Of a stretch of 64,000 nt of DNA, positions 49,371 to 61,685 are shown piece after piece (position 1 is the stretch's first letter; each line of letters opens with the position of its first letter). Under the pieces are notes generated by a model. It was given only the letters and a program-made list of their open reading frames with translations, did not search any database and had not been told where the DNA came from. This DNA is from Acorus gramineus (lineage: Eukaryota > Streptophyta > Magnoliopsida > Acorales > Acoraceae). The position numbers and the translations under genes are program-made. The stretch is from the NCBI GenBank assembly GCA_030737835.1, contig JAUJYN010000015.1:802861-866860 (forward strand). Reading direction: 5' to 3'.

Positions 49371-50136
49371 CTCTAGGGATGCACTCGACGTGCGTAGACG
49401 CGCGTCGCTCATCGATGGGGCCCCCTAGCTATAATATGTAGAAACCATGCTAACGCATGTTTGCTATGATATAACCATGCCTTGTTAGACATTATATGCT
49501 AGGGATATACACCCATGATTCGTGTATAGAGGCCCATACATGCCTAGACACCATGTCCCATGCTTGAAAAGCCTAGATCTATGCATGTTTCCCATTTAGT
49601 TTAATTTATTTAAATCAAAATGAGAATATATTGTTATAAGCATGCCTTAGAGAATATTATAACCTTGTTGTTATAATATATGTTTCCCCGCATCTTAGTT
49701 ATGCGCCCTGGAGGAATTCTTGAGAATTCATGACATTAGTAGTGTTAGAAATCGTTGTCGACGGATCCAAGAGGATCGTATCCGTGTGGGTAGGCTATTT
49801 TCTCCCCTTCGTTGGATCCGAGTAGGGACTCCCCGGCGTTGGAAAGCTGTCCTGACAGAGGGCTCCCATCTGTAGGTACCTCCGATGCGTCGGAGGGTGC
49901 TGATCGTGGGAGTATACCAGGTAGAGGCTACGGAGTGTGGGAGAGGCTACTGGTGGACCAAGGGTGGAGAGCAGTCTAGTCTGTCCCAAAAGGCCCATGT
50001 CACCCCTTAAAGGGTGAGGGTGAGGGTGAGGGTGGGGTGGGTCGGCGATGTTACGACCCACTAGCTTGTGTAGTTACTCCCGTTTAGGGACTTTGATTAT
50101 TTTAAGGTTAATATGAGTGTGTTGAATAGATTGTTG

Positions 50137-52999
50137 TTATGCCTGTGTTTTGATATCTCGATAAGTGATTAACCACTCCCAGATGGAAGGGTAAGAACTG
50201 GCGCTGAGGTAAGAGGAAGCAGGGGACCACTCGAACCGAACATCCTTCCGAGTGAGGCGGGTAAGAGGAACGGCTATCTTCGAGAAACCCTCGACAAACC
50301 TCCTGTAATAACCCGCCAAGCCCAAGAAGCTCCGAATCTCTGTGGGGTTCGACGGTCGACGCCAATTCGACACGGCGAGCGTCTTCTCCGGGTCCACAGA
50401 TATGCCCTCACCGGAAATCACATGGCCCAGAAAGGCCATACGCTCCAACCAGAACTCGCACTTGCTGAACTTGGCGAACAACTGATGTCTGGCCAAAGTC
50501 TCCAAGATAGTGCGAAGATGGTGAGCGTGCTCCTCAAGACTCCTCGAGTACACCAATATGTCATCGATGAATACTACCACAAAGGAGTCGAGGAAGGGCC
50601 GAAATACCCGGTTCATCAAATCCATGAAGGCCGCCGGCGCGTTCGTCACCCCGAATGGCAGTCCTCTGAACTCGTAGTGCCCATACCGGGTGCGAAAGGC
50701 CATCTTCGGAATGTCTGACTCCTGGATCTTCAGCTGATAGTACCCCGAGTGGAGATCGATCTTGGAAAAGACACGCGCTCCTTGGAGCTGGTCAAACAGA
50801 TCGTCGATCCGCGGCAACGGGTACTTGTTCTTCACTGTCCGTTTATTCAGCTGCCTGTAATCAATACACAGCCGCAGCGAACCGTCCTTCCGGACGAACA
50901 GGACAGGGGCTCCCCACGGAGAAACACTCGGACGTGCGAAGCCCTTCTCCAGCAACTCCTCCAACTGCTCCTTGAGCACCCTCAGCTCTGCAGGGGCCAT
51001 CCGGTACGGAGCCCTCAAAACCGGCTCGGTCCCCGGAACCAGATTGATCTCAAACTCGATCGCGCGATCCGGCGGTAATCCCGGAAGATCATCGGGAAAA
51101 ACCTGGGGATACTCTGCCACGACCGGAGTCTGACTGATATCTGCCTGTGGCGGTGCATCCTCCTGAGCAATGTACGCTAGAAAGCCCTCACATCCTCCCT
51201 GAAGGAGTCTCCACGCCTGCATGGACGACACGAACCCCAAAGGGGCTACGTCGCGATCGCCCACGAACTGGAAGGACCTCCGACCCGGAAGGTGGAAAGA
51301 CACCGACTTGGCAAAACAGTCGATGTTGGCGTGACTAGCTGCAAGCCAATCCATCCCCAGGATGGCATCAAAGTCCGTCATCTCCAGCTCCACCAACTCC
51401 ACTGGAAAGTCATGCTCCGTGACCTCTACCGTACACCCTCGGTACACTGAACTGAGGAGAATACGGTCTCCCACGGGCAATGATATCTCCAAGATAGCAT
51501 CTAAAGGAGCGGACGCCATGCCCGTCCGTCTCGCAAAAGCGGGAGACATGAACGAGTGTGTGGCTCCAGAATCAAACAATACATATGCAGGGAGCTGGGA
51601 GATCTGAACAATACCTCTGACCACGCTGCCTGATGCCTGAGCCTCCTCTGCTGAAAGCGTTACCACTCGGCCCTGCACGAACTGCGGCTGAGGAGCAGGG
51701 GCACGCCTCGCCAGCTGCGCTGGCTGCCTCCTCTGGTCAACATGGCCACCCCGTGGCTGCTGCTGACGCTGAGGCTACTGCTGCGGCTGACGCTGAGGCT
51801 GCTGCTGTTGCTGCGGAGGCATCACTTTGGGTCGGCCAGCATCAGGGCAATTATACAAGATATGCCCGATGCGCTGACAGTGATAACAGCGTCGCAACTC
51901 TGGTCGCCTCGCCTGGACCGGCACTGCTGCGATGGGTGCTGGACCTCGCGCTGGCACCACATCTGCTGGAGGAGGGGCAGCCGCTGATCGATCAAAGCGG
52001 GCCCTCTTCTTCCTGCGCTGTCCCTGGTCCTGGCTCCTGGGTGGCCTCTGATCTGCCGAAGGGGTCAGAACCGTCACGAGGATCCTGAGGTCTCGCTCGA
52101 CTATCTTCGCTCGAGACACCAAGTCGGAGTACCTCGTGAATGCCTGGGAGGTAACATGCACCCGAATGGCGCTGCTGAGGCCAAGCTCGAATCGACGGCA
52201 CCTCGTCTCCTCGTCCATCACCAAGGCTGGAGCAAATCTGGATAGCCTCGTGAAGCGCGTGGAGTAGTCAGCGACGGACATAGAGCCCTGCGTCAGCTGC
52301 TCAAACTCCCACATCACGATCTATCGCGTCGAGAACGGGAAGTACTCCTCCAAGAAATACCTCCGGAACTCCGCCCATGTAAGCTGCTCCACTCCCTCCG
52401 GGATGTCCACTGATCTAGTAGCCCACCAGTCGGCGGCGCTACCCTGCAGCATAAAAGTGGCCAGGGAGACACACTGGCGGTCGGTGCAAAGCATGGTCGA
52501 GAAGATAGCATCCACCTCCATCAGCCATCGCTTGGGGCAAGGGGATCTGCCGTCTGACCGTGGAACTCGGGAGGGTGGAGCTTCAGAAAGGCTGCGAGGC
52601 AACTCTGCTGCACTCGCGCTGTAGCCTCTAGCCCCACCTCCCTCTCCTGGGGATCCTGAACTCTCGTCGCCGGAACAACCACAGGGACTGGGGTACATCG
52701 GGTACCACGGGTGGATCTGCCACCAGGGGAACCTGCGGAACTGCCTCGCGGGTCGCTCGCAGCTCCCGAATATCCTGTGCCTGCTCCGCCAACATCCTCG
52801 TCTGGGCCTCCAATGCCCTGGTCTGCGTCTCCACCAAATCTGCTAACCGCGCAAACGCGCGCTCCCAGGCAGGAGGCTCCTCTGCCGATCCTGGCCTCAC
52901 GGCTGAGGACTCTCCAATAGCATCCTCGCCTCTGGCAGGTCTGGAAACCTCCAAAGGTCGAGAGGGACCTCGTCCGCGCCGTCCTCCACGAGGAGCCAT
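50137..52999 (-). pseudogene. Gag-Pol of element E, broken and 3'-truncated
   Basis: The start MAPRGGRRGRGP at 52999 lies about 70 nt from the PBS. Gag follows with at least two frame changes (near 52680 and 52550): LMEVDAIFSTML, ATFMLQGSAADWW, then an in-frame stop at 52321-52323. 51778-52317 continues gag with a CCHC knuckle (CYHCQRIGHILYNC) and a Gln-rich stretch ending in a stop at 51775-51777. From 51678 the frame is open: protease with intact Asp ([10 protein letters not shown]) and RT with FIDDILVYS, reaching the RNase H linker (RFEWSPA), where bases encoding about a dozen residues are lost. [12 protein letters not shown] is then readable in another phase, and the element stops near 50160. 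RNase H catalytic residues and integrase are absent. It is related to but clearly distinct from the tandem Gypsy family. Confidence 0.9.
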
Positions 53000-53070
53000 G
53001 ATCAGAATACTCATATAGAAATCCTAGGACTCATCTCTACGAAAGAAGACAATTGGCTCTGACAGGACCA

Positions 53071-53083
53071 GGCTCTGATACCA
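53071..53083 (-). other. Primer-binding site, element E (initiator Met tRNA)
   Basis: The minus strand reads TGGTATCAGAGCC, 5 nt from the LTR edge at 53089. It ties LTR family B to this gag-pol. Confidence 0.92.
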
Positions 53084-53088
53084 ACTTT

Positions 53089-56000
53089 TGTCACGCCCCA
53101 GGGTGGCCGTCCCCAGGTCGCGGCAAGTGTATACAAGATATCAGCAGTCTAACAGGGAATCAATAAATCACTCTAACAACAACTAAAATGACAACAACAT
53201 AGATGAAAGCAAGGCTGACATAATATATACACAGATAGCAGAAGCTAAAAGACTGAGTCTGTAATCCAAAAACATACTACAGACTCGATACATAATCAAA
53301 TGTCCTGTGAGAGCCAATATACACACATACATCCAAATAATACACAAACTGGGTGCCCAAGCATGGAAATATATACATACAATCAAAAGGAAGGATGCTG
53401 ATGGCCTCAGAAACTCGCGGGGCGTAGCGCTACTCCGCTACTGGTGCAGTCGCTCAGGGAGCTCCTCCTTCAAGTCCTCCTCAGTAATCACTGGAAAAAT
53501 ATCATGCGAGGGGTGAGCCACACGCTCAGTGAACAGCACAACCCATGCATCACAGATATATTAACCACAATTAATCAACAACTAGCCTCAAAGTGGCATA
53601 ACAACATAAATCCAGTGGTTCGTACATCGCCGAACCACCACACCCTCACCCCTCAATAGGTGACATAGGATATTGGGACTTATAATCATCCAAACACATC
53701 CATACACATCCATACACCCTCACCCTCACCCCTCAACAGGTGACATAGGATATTGGGACTGACTAGGCTGTTAATCACCCTTGGTCCACCGATAGCCTCT
53801 CCTCCACACCGTAGCTTACCTGGTCTACTCCCACATTCAGCACAGTCCGAGTCCAAGATCAGGAGGTGCCTACTGATGGGAGCCCTCTGTCAGGATAGCC
53901 TGCTATTGCCTGGTCTACTCCCACATTCAGCACAGTCCGAGTCCAAGATCAGGAGGTGCCTACTGATGGGAGCCCTGTGTCAGAATAGTCTGTCTATGCT
54001 GAGGAGTCCCTACACGGATCCAACGAAGGGGAGAGAAACAGCCTACCCACACGCATATGATCCACTCGGATCCGCTGACTACACATCTCTACAACTCTAG
54101 TGTCTTGAATTCATCTGAATTCCTCCAGGGCGCATAACCAAGATGCGGGGAACATGCATTAATGTAGACGGGAAAAGAAACCTTGGGAGGGCACCATGAG
54201 GTCCCGATATAGGACATCTCGACAACCAAACAAGGAACACGGAGCACCCTAGCCCGGGTCTCAATGTTGACCTCGCAAGGCCCCTTAAATATTCCCTAAG
54301 GCATGCAATAATATTACCAGTTGCATTTAATTTAACAAATTAAACTAATAGGAGTATACAAAGGCCGAGGCTTTCCTAGCATGATAACTAGGTGACAGGG
54401 TGCATGGCTCTTACACAACCTAAGGGTGCAAGTCCCTAACATAATCAGTCTAGGGTAGCATGCATACTACATATCAATCATGCTAGAATGGATTACATAT
54501 TAAACAGGTTAATATTAATCTATGGTGCCCCAGGGGAGGACGGTATACGCCCAAGTGCATATAGCGCCTCCCAACTGGGTTGGATTGTCCCACTCACCGG
54601 AAGTCGGGTCGTCGCGCAACCGTCCGTCAAGATCTGCAAGACAGGGTATCAACTTGGTGAGTAAAATCCACAAATACCACAACATACTCAAAAATACACT
54701 ATTAAATACCCAACACTCGGGCAAACGTGCATACGGCCCGTACGCACGCTAGCCCGAGCACCCCGACTCACTCCCGCACCCCCGGGCAGCCGCTCGCACG
54801 GCCACCCGCCCCGGGCGCACTGCCGAGCCCAGCCTGCACGCCCGGACACCCTGCCAAATCTCCACGGGTGCACCGCGCGCTCACTGCGCCCCAGCGCAGC
54901 AACCCGCGCGCACACCCGCACGGCCCGTGCCCCGCACCTCACCCCGCGCGCACTCCGCACACACCACCGCTCGCCTTGCCGCGCGCGCACACCCCGCGCG
55001 CTCCACCGCTCGCCTCGCCGCACACCCCGCGCGCACCACCTCTCGCCTCGCCGCGCGCGCACACCCCGCGCCTGCGCCTCTGCCCAGCGCTCCGCGCGCA
55101 TGCTCCTGCACGGTGCTCAGCGCCTAGCGCCCCAACGCCCAGCGCCCAGCACCCTCGCCCAGCATACCCAGCGCCCAACACAGCCAGCACGCCCAGCGCC
55201 CAGCACACCCGCGCCTGCGCCACCCGAGCGCACGTCCGCGTGCACGCGCGCGCGCACCCTGCCACTGCACGCCTGCTACGCCTGCCTATGCTGCCTGCTG
55301 CCCGAGACAACCAACCACCCTGCCCGAGCACCTCTACCACCACCCACCGGCCACCAATGGCCTCCGACCGCCCCCAACCACCACCGACAGCCACCAGCCG
55401 CCCTCCACACTCAACCCCACCCTCCTAACATGCATCTAAACATGAAAAAGAGGGAAAGAACCCTTACCCGAGGAAAGGAGAGGAAAGGAAGGGGACCGGA
55501 GGATCTTCGTGCACCGAAACGCCTCCCAACGGATCTCCACCACCAAGACCTCCTCCTACCTCAAATGGGGCTGAAAACAGGGGAGAATAGAGGGGGTTAG
55601 AGGGGGCCAAACTTGTCGGAACTCGAATCCGAGAACACCGGGGGATAGATCGGGACCGGATCTAACCTTTCTATGTTTTGGGTTTTATGGTCCAAGCACC
55701 CTAGGTGGCTCAAATGAAGGTTTTTGGGAGAGGGGGAGAGAGAAATTGCATTTGAGAAGATGATGAATAGTGCTAGGCAACCTTTTTAGCTCACTTAAAT
55801 AAGTCATACCACTCTTAGATTAGGGTTAAGCAAGCTTAATTAGGTTTAAGTGGGTTTTAAGTGGGATTTGACTTGGGTCAACCCAACCACACAAAAAGAC
55901 AAAAAGGGTTGACCAAGTCATGGGCCCACTTTGACCGAGTCAACTCTCCCAATGACTTCTCGCTCGGTCAAAAACCCGGATACGCCCCGGAACTGCAAAA

Positions 56001-56210
56001 TTTCAGAAACGTTACCGAAATTCGATAAAAATTTCATGAGTGGCTTAGAATGGCACCAGGACACATAATATGCAGTTAGATTTTTAATCGGAGTCCTCTA
56101 GCTCAGGAGGATAGCTAACAGTCCAAAATTTTGCGGTTCCGATCGAAAAACGAAAAAAACTCAAAAACTACCAAAATGCTCCAATGGTTATCAGCAGGCA
56201 AAAAGTGACA
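53089..56210 (-). repeat. 5' LTR of element E, family B
   Basis: Starts TGTCACGCCCCAGGGTGG beside the PBS and ends near 56210 at AAAAAGTGACA, lacking the final dozen bases (to TATAACA) seen in the two solo LTRs, where it joins plus-strand LTR C. It contains the conserved block at 53506-53532, a minisatellite at 53600-53765, the CCCACTCACCGG donor-like block near 54590 and a GC-rich island at 54720-55320. Its repeated CCTGGTCTACTCCCAC segment (about 53820 and 53910) is a local 90-bp duplication. Confidence 0.85.
54720..55320. other. GC-rich island in element E LTR
   Basis: GCGCGCACACCCCGCGCG and GCCCAGCGCC repeats; equivalent to 7640-8480. It encodes only composition-biased frames. Confidence 0.75.
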
Positions 56211-57791
56211 CCCCGTGCATCCGAGAGATGCACTCGTTTGGAATTCAGGAGAATTCATTATCTTATCGGTTTTGTTAAGCCGGTAGTTGTGGCATTAAGC
56301 TAGGCCTACCCGTGCTAGGCGTGTATATGAACCGCCTGTTTGGTTATGTGCCTTGGGATTATTTCTGCGTGAGAGCAGAGGCAACCCCCTTGTGTCCGAG
56401 CGACGCAACCATGTAGGGGTACAATAGTATTTGATATCATCGATATGTGATTATCGAGAGTTGCTATTTTTCCATTGGGTTCGCTTTGCGAACATGGAGT
56501 GTTTCCTCCCAATGTCTTCCGTGTTGAAGCGGCCCGGGTTGTAGTTGTCCTGACAGAGGGACCCCACATGTAGGTACTATCGATGCATGCAGCAAGATGT
56601 ACTGATCATGGGGGTATACTAGGTAGAGGCTACCCAGGAGAGGGGTAACGAACGATATTGCGAACGTGGAATCGTTCTCCCCTTCGTTGGATCCGATGTA
56701 GGAACTTCCCGGCGTTGGAAAAGCTGTTCTGACAGAGGGCTCCCATCCATAGGTACCACCGATGCATTCGAAAGCGTACTGATCGTGGGAGTATACCAGG
56801 TAGAGGCTGCGTGGGGAAAGGGCTACCGGTGGACCAAGGGTGTAGAGCAGTCTAAGTCTCTTCCAAAAGCCCTATGTCACCTTTGAAGGCTGAGGGTGAG
56901 GATGAGGTGAAGACACATTGCCGCGTGACCCATTCGTTGTTCGTCCGTTAGGGTGTAGAGTGGTATACCAGGTAGAGGCTACCCGGGAGAGGGCTAACGA
57001 ATGTTAGGGTGTAGGAACTCCCCAGCGTTGGAAAAGCTTTCCTGACAGAGGGCTCACATCCGTAGGTACTACCGATGCGTTCGGGAGCGTACTGATCGTG
57101 GGAGTATACCAGGTAGAGACTACCCGGGGAAAGGGCTACCGGTGGACCAAGGGTGTAGAGTAGTCTAATCTCTCCAAAAGTCTATGTCACCTCTAAAGGG
57201 TGAGGGTGAGGATGAGGTGAAGACACGTCGCCGCGTGAACTATTCGTTGTTTGTCCGTTCTCATAGTTGTTGGGTCCGGTTGCGTATCGATGTTCAAAGA
57301 CATCGTTGGGCAGTTATCTCGATGTAGATGATCCAGTAGTGTTGTGTAGACCAGTAATTCTGGGTCTCTTCGACCAACGGTATGGTCTCTCCGCAAGAGT
57401 CCCAAGAGTCTCCTTCTGGGAGTGAGGGTGAGGGTGAGGTTGGTGATCCAGTAGTGTTGTGTAGACCAGTAATTCCGCGTCTCTTCGACCAACGGTATGG
57501 TCTCTCCCCAAAAGTCCCAAGAGTCTTCCTCCGGGAGTGAGGGTGAGGGTGAGGTTGGTCGCGCTGCCGCGTGACCTTGTTATCCATTGGATTTTCACCC
57601 ATGTTTTCCTTGAAAGGAAATTGCCTTAACATTGAACTGTTGTAATGGTGATTGGTTTCCAGCCACTCACTGAGCTTGTAGCTCACCCCTCGCATACTGT
57701 TTCTTTCCAGGGGCAGTGTTGGGCGTGGAGCTGGAGCTTCCCTGTGGCGTGGTCTTATGGGCGTGTAGCGTTCTTTCGACGGGTGGCGAGT

Positions 57792-57796
57792 GCGAG
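57792..57796. repeat. Target-site duplication GCGAG, left
   Basis: Repeated at 61383-61387. The uninterrupted solo LTR at 14200-14215 shows the empty site (GTGCGAGGCTGTCAGCAG). Confidence 0.92.
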
Positions 57797-60700
57797 TGTC
57801 ACGACCCAGGGCGGCCGTCCCCGAGACGTGGCAATAATAAAATATCAGCTATCAATACCTGAGGTCAATAAAGACTCCAACAACAACACACAAGGTGGCA
57901 AAGCAAGGATAATGATAACTGACTGAAAAGCGGAAGCATAATATATAAACAATGTCTGTAAACCAAAAACATTATTACAGACTCGAATACACAATCACTG
58001 TCCTGTGAGAGCCAAGTCTAGACCAAAGAAAATACAACCTGTGCCACATGCATGATTTACAATACATACAATGACTCTAGGACTGCTGACAGCCTCGCAC
58101 TCGCCACCCGTCGGAAGAACGCTCCACGCCCATAAGACCACGCCACAGGAAAGCTCTAGCTCCATGCCCAACACTGCCCCTGAAAAGAAACAGTATGCGA
58201 GGGGTGAGCTACAAGCTCAGTGAGTGGCTGGAAACCAATCACCATACAACAGTTCAATACATAAACAATTCCCTTTCAAGGTAAACATGGGTGGAAACCC
58301 ATGGATAACAGGGTCACGCGGCGGCGCGACCAACCTCACCCTCACCCCCAGAGGGAGACTCTTGGGACTTTTGGGGAGAGACCATACCGTTGGTCGAGGA
58401 GACACGGGATTACTTGTCTACGCAACACTACTGGATCATCTACATCGAGATAACTGCCCAACGATGTCTTTGAACATCGATACGAGACCGGACCCAACAA
58501 CTATGGGAACGGACGAACAACGAATGGGTCACGAGGCGACGTGTCTTCACCTCATCCTCACCCTCACTCCCGGAGGGAGACTCTTGGGACTTTTGGAAGA
58601 GACTTAGACTGCTCTACACCCTTGGTCCACAGGTAGCCCTTTCCCCACGTAGCCTCTACCTGGTATACTCCCACGATCAGTACGCTTCCGAACGCATCGG
58701 TGGTACCTACGGATGGGAGCCCTCTGTCAGGACAGCTTTTCCAACGCCGGGGAGTTCCTACATCGGATCCAACGAAGGGGAGAACGATTCCACGCTCGCA
58801 ATATCATTCGTTAGCCCTCTCCCGGGTAGCCTCTACCTGGTACACTCCCACGATCAGTACGCTCCTGAACGCATCGGTGGTACCTACGGATAGGAGCCCT
58901 CTGTCAGGACAGCTACAACCCGGGCCTCTTCAACACAGATGACATTGGGAGTAAACATTTCATGTTCGCAAAGCGAACCCAATGAAAAAACACTACACTC
59001 GATAATCACATATCGATGATAGTGAACACTATTGTACTCCCACACGGTTGCGTCGCTCGGACACAGGGGGGGTGTCACGCCCCAACTACCGGCTTAACAA
59101 TCCGATAAGATAATGAATTCTCCTGAATTCCAAACGAGTGCATCGCTCGGATGCACGGGGCAATTACATCTCTAGCACTCTAACTAATAAGGTACAACCC
59201 GACAGCGGGTCATACCCACGCTTATTCAAGATAGGCCTAATCAGCTTTTAACATGCGCATATAAATATATCCAGGAGAATTTTATATCAGCTATGTGCAT
59301 GAACCATATGCACAATCATCTAATAATTATAGGGACACTCCCTAACATGGATTTACATCATAATAATTCATACCACATGCATACATGGTCATTAATCACA
59401 TAAACATACAAAATATACTCTAAAATCCATTGGATATCGCCAACTTAAAAGAAAGGGGCAAGCACGATCTCGTGCACTAACAGGTGCATGCCAATATTCC
59501 AAACGAACCTGAGTCGAGTAGAAAATCGCATCTACTTACTCAGTTCGTTCAGAGGGAGAGGGCGGGGGAGATCATCATCTCATGAAGCTGGTCATAGCTT
59601 TGCCCCATTAGCATGGGCACAACAACTACACCACGCCCTCGAGTCTTATCGCAAGGGAATATTAGGTAGGTGCCTGTTATTAACCAAAATTTATTCATGT
59701 TCGATATTCCAATTAATATGGTGGGAGTAGTATTACAATACTACCTAAGGCATGCCATATTCTATACATCCATACACATTACACAAATACATGCCCATAC
59801 TAGAGGGGCTCATGCAACACAATCATTCATACATGAATACAATACATGTATATAAGCCTAGCATGCAAGATATCTACATATTATAGCATAAGCATGGCTA
59901 TACTACTTATCTACACAAGTAGTATAGTTAGGGAGCCCCATCGATGCGCGACGCGCGACTACGCGCGTCGAGCGCATCCCGAGGGGGGGGGGATTGGATC
60001 GAACCACTCACCGATACCCGGATCGCCGCGCGTCCGGTCTACGAGATCTGCAAAACACATTAATGATCCATAATTAAATTATGGAACCTCCTATCACACA
60101 TATAAGCTTACTTCATGAAGACCCTAACCCCTGATACTTCCATATTATCACCCAAGACACATGCAACCAACTCCTTGACACTCAACCAAGCAAAACTGCT
60201 AAACCTGCTGCAACCAGCCCTACTAATTGGTCTTCACAGCACCCAATACACTTCCAAAAATTATGAAATAAATCATGCACATTCTATGATATGCTGGGAT
60301 CATAATCTATGCAGACATTAGAACCTAATTTTTCCTCTACAAGCCTGAAACAAATCATTTCTCGAAGCAGGTCAATTCCTACGCGAATCTGGACAGGTCA
60401 TGCAAAACTGGTTCTAACTTACACCACAGATATCATAATGACCCCAAATTTCATATATAATATCTAGACACATAGATGATCAAATCATAAGAAGACATAA
60501 TCCTAAAAATATGCCTCTAAATACTAGATTCACTGAGATCTTTAAGAGACAGTGAGCTGCCTTACCGAAACAGGGGGAGGGAAATGGGGAGATGCGGGGT
60601 TATCGACACACCCACGACCACCTCAACCACCACCACTACTACCACCATCTCTTCAGCCTCTCCACCAGCCCTTCTTGGCTGAAAAACAGAGGAAAACATG

Positions 60701-61382
60701 AGGGGAGGCATGAGAGGGTTGGAGATGGAGAAGGGAAAGAAACAACAACACATACACACACACAAACTCACCCTAGCTAGATCATCCCTTCATACACTAT
60801 TCATCTTCTCCTTCACCTTCTCCTTCCTTTGCTTCTTCCTCCTCCTTCTCCACACACAAAGAGAGGAAAAAGAGACCAAGAGAGGGAGAGAAAGAGAGAT
60901 CCACGAGTTGGGAGAGAGGGGGAGAGAGAGAGGGCAAAAAGGTCTTTTTCATGCCCAAATAGTGCCTAGGGGTGACCTTAAGGGGGGGGTGAGGTTAGGG
61001 TTAGGCTCACCCACTCACATAACCAATAACCAAAGGTTTCTTCACCCCTAAGCAAGGTGGGGGTAAGGTTACCAAGGGTCACCACATCCCCAAAATATCT
61101 CACACTATTCGCCCAACCAGGAACTCTTGAAAACCCGGATACGATTCAGAACTGTATATTTTTCCAAACGTTACCGGAATTCGATGAAATTTTTATGGGT
61201 AGTACTAAACGGTACCAGGACCCATAATATGCAGTCAGATTTCCAATCAGAGTACTCTAACTCCCGCAGGTGGCTAAAAGCCAAAATTTTAGCGGCTCCG
61301 ATCGAAAAATTAAAAAGGCCCTGAATGACCCAGAAGTGACCAAGGCTTAACCGAAATGGCTCCAAATGACACAGGCATAATA
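57797..61382 (-). mobile_element. Solo LTR, family C (3.59 kb), minus orientation
   Basis: Runs from TGTCACGACCC to GGCATAATA (expected ATAACA; one C-to-T change) between GCGAG duplications, with nothing internal. It is almost identical along its length to 22378-26367 but has one 115-bp unit where that copy has two, and lacks the MITE. It is inserted head-to-head within a plus-strand LTR of the same family. Confidence 0.92.
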
Positions 61383-61387
61383 GCGAG
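61383..61387. repeat. Target-site duplication GCGAG, right
   Basis: Partner of 57792-57796. Confidence 0.92.
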
Positions 61388-61685
61388 GCTGTCAGCAGTC
61401 CTACAGTCATATTATGTATTGTAAATCGTTCATGTGGCACAGGTTGTATTTTATTTTGACTAGACTTGGCTCTCATGGGACAGTGATTGTGTATTCGAGT
61501 CTGTAATAATGTTTTTAGTTTACATACATTGTTGATATCTTATGCTTCCGCTTTTCAGTCAGTTATCATTTATCTTTGCTTTGCCACCTTGTGTGTTGTT
61601 ATTGGAGTCTTTTTTTACCTCAATTATTGATAGCTGATACTTCATTATTGTCGCGTTTCGGGGACGGCCGCCCTGGGGTGTGACA

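Larger units (their letters stand above)
47800..50136 (+). repeat. LTR C/B-type LTR, plus orientation, truncated at its end
   Basis: Starts TGTTGTGCCTGTGTCATTTGGAG. The sense order of landmarks is as in the solo LTR C: (CT)n at 48302-48331, GGTGGTGGTGGAGG, GC-rich island 48740-49190, TTGCAGATCT...GGTGAGTGG at 49296-49332, poly-C tract, CTGACAGAGGGC units. The terminal CTGGGGCGTGACA is missing; it joins TTGTTATGCCTGTG and then element E at about 50136. No matching CTACT target duplication was found. Confidence 0.72.
56211..61685 (+). repeat. LTR C, plus orientation, split into 56211-57796 and 61388-61685
   Basis: Begins in mid-LTR at CCCCGTGCATCCGAG and ends at CTGGGGTGTGACA. It has three CTGACAGAGGG(C/A) units (about 56549, 56730, 57040), two 115-bp-type units in reverse (57310-57600) and the CACTCACTGAGC-GCTCACCCC block at 57665-57692. 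The solo LTR at 57797-61382 is inserted at GCGAG. Confidence 0.82.

Noticed and set aside
22378-61382. The near-identical LTRs at 22378 and 57797 as the two LTRs of one giant element
   Set aside because: The right copy has its own exact GCGAG duplication and sits inside an oppositely oriented LTR with no PBS beside it, so it is an independent solo LTR.
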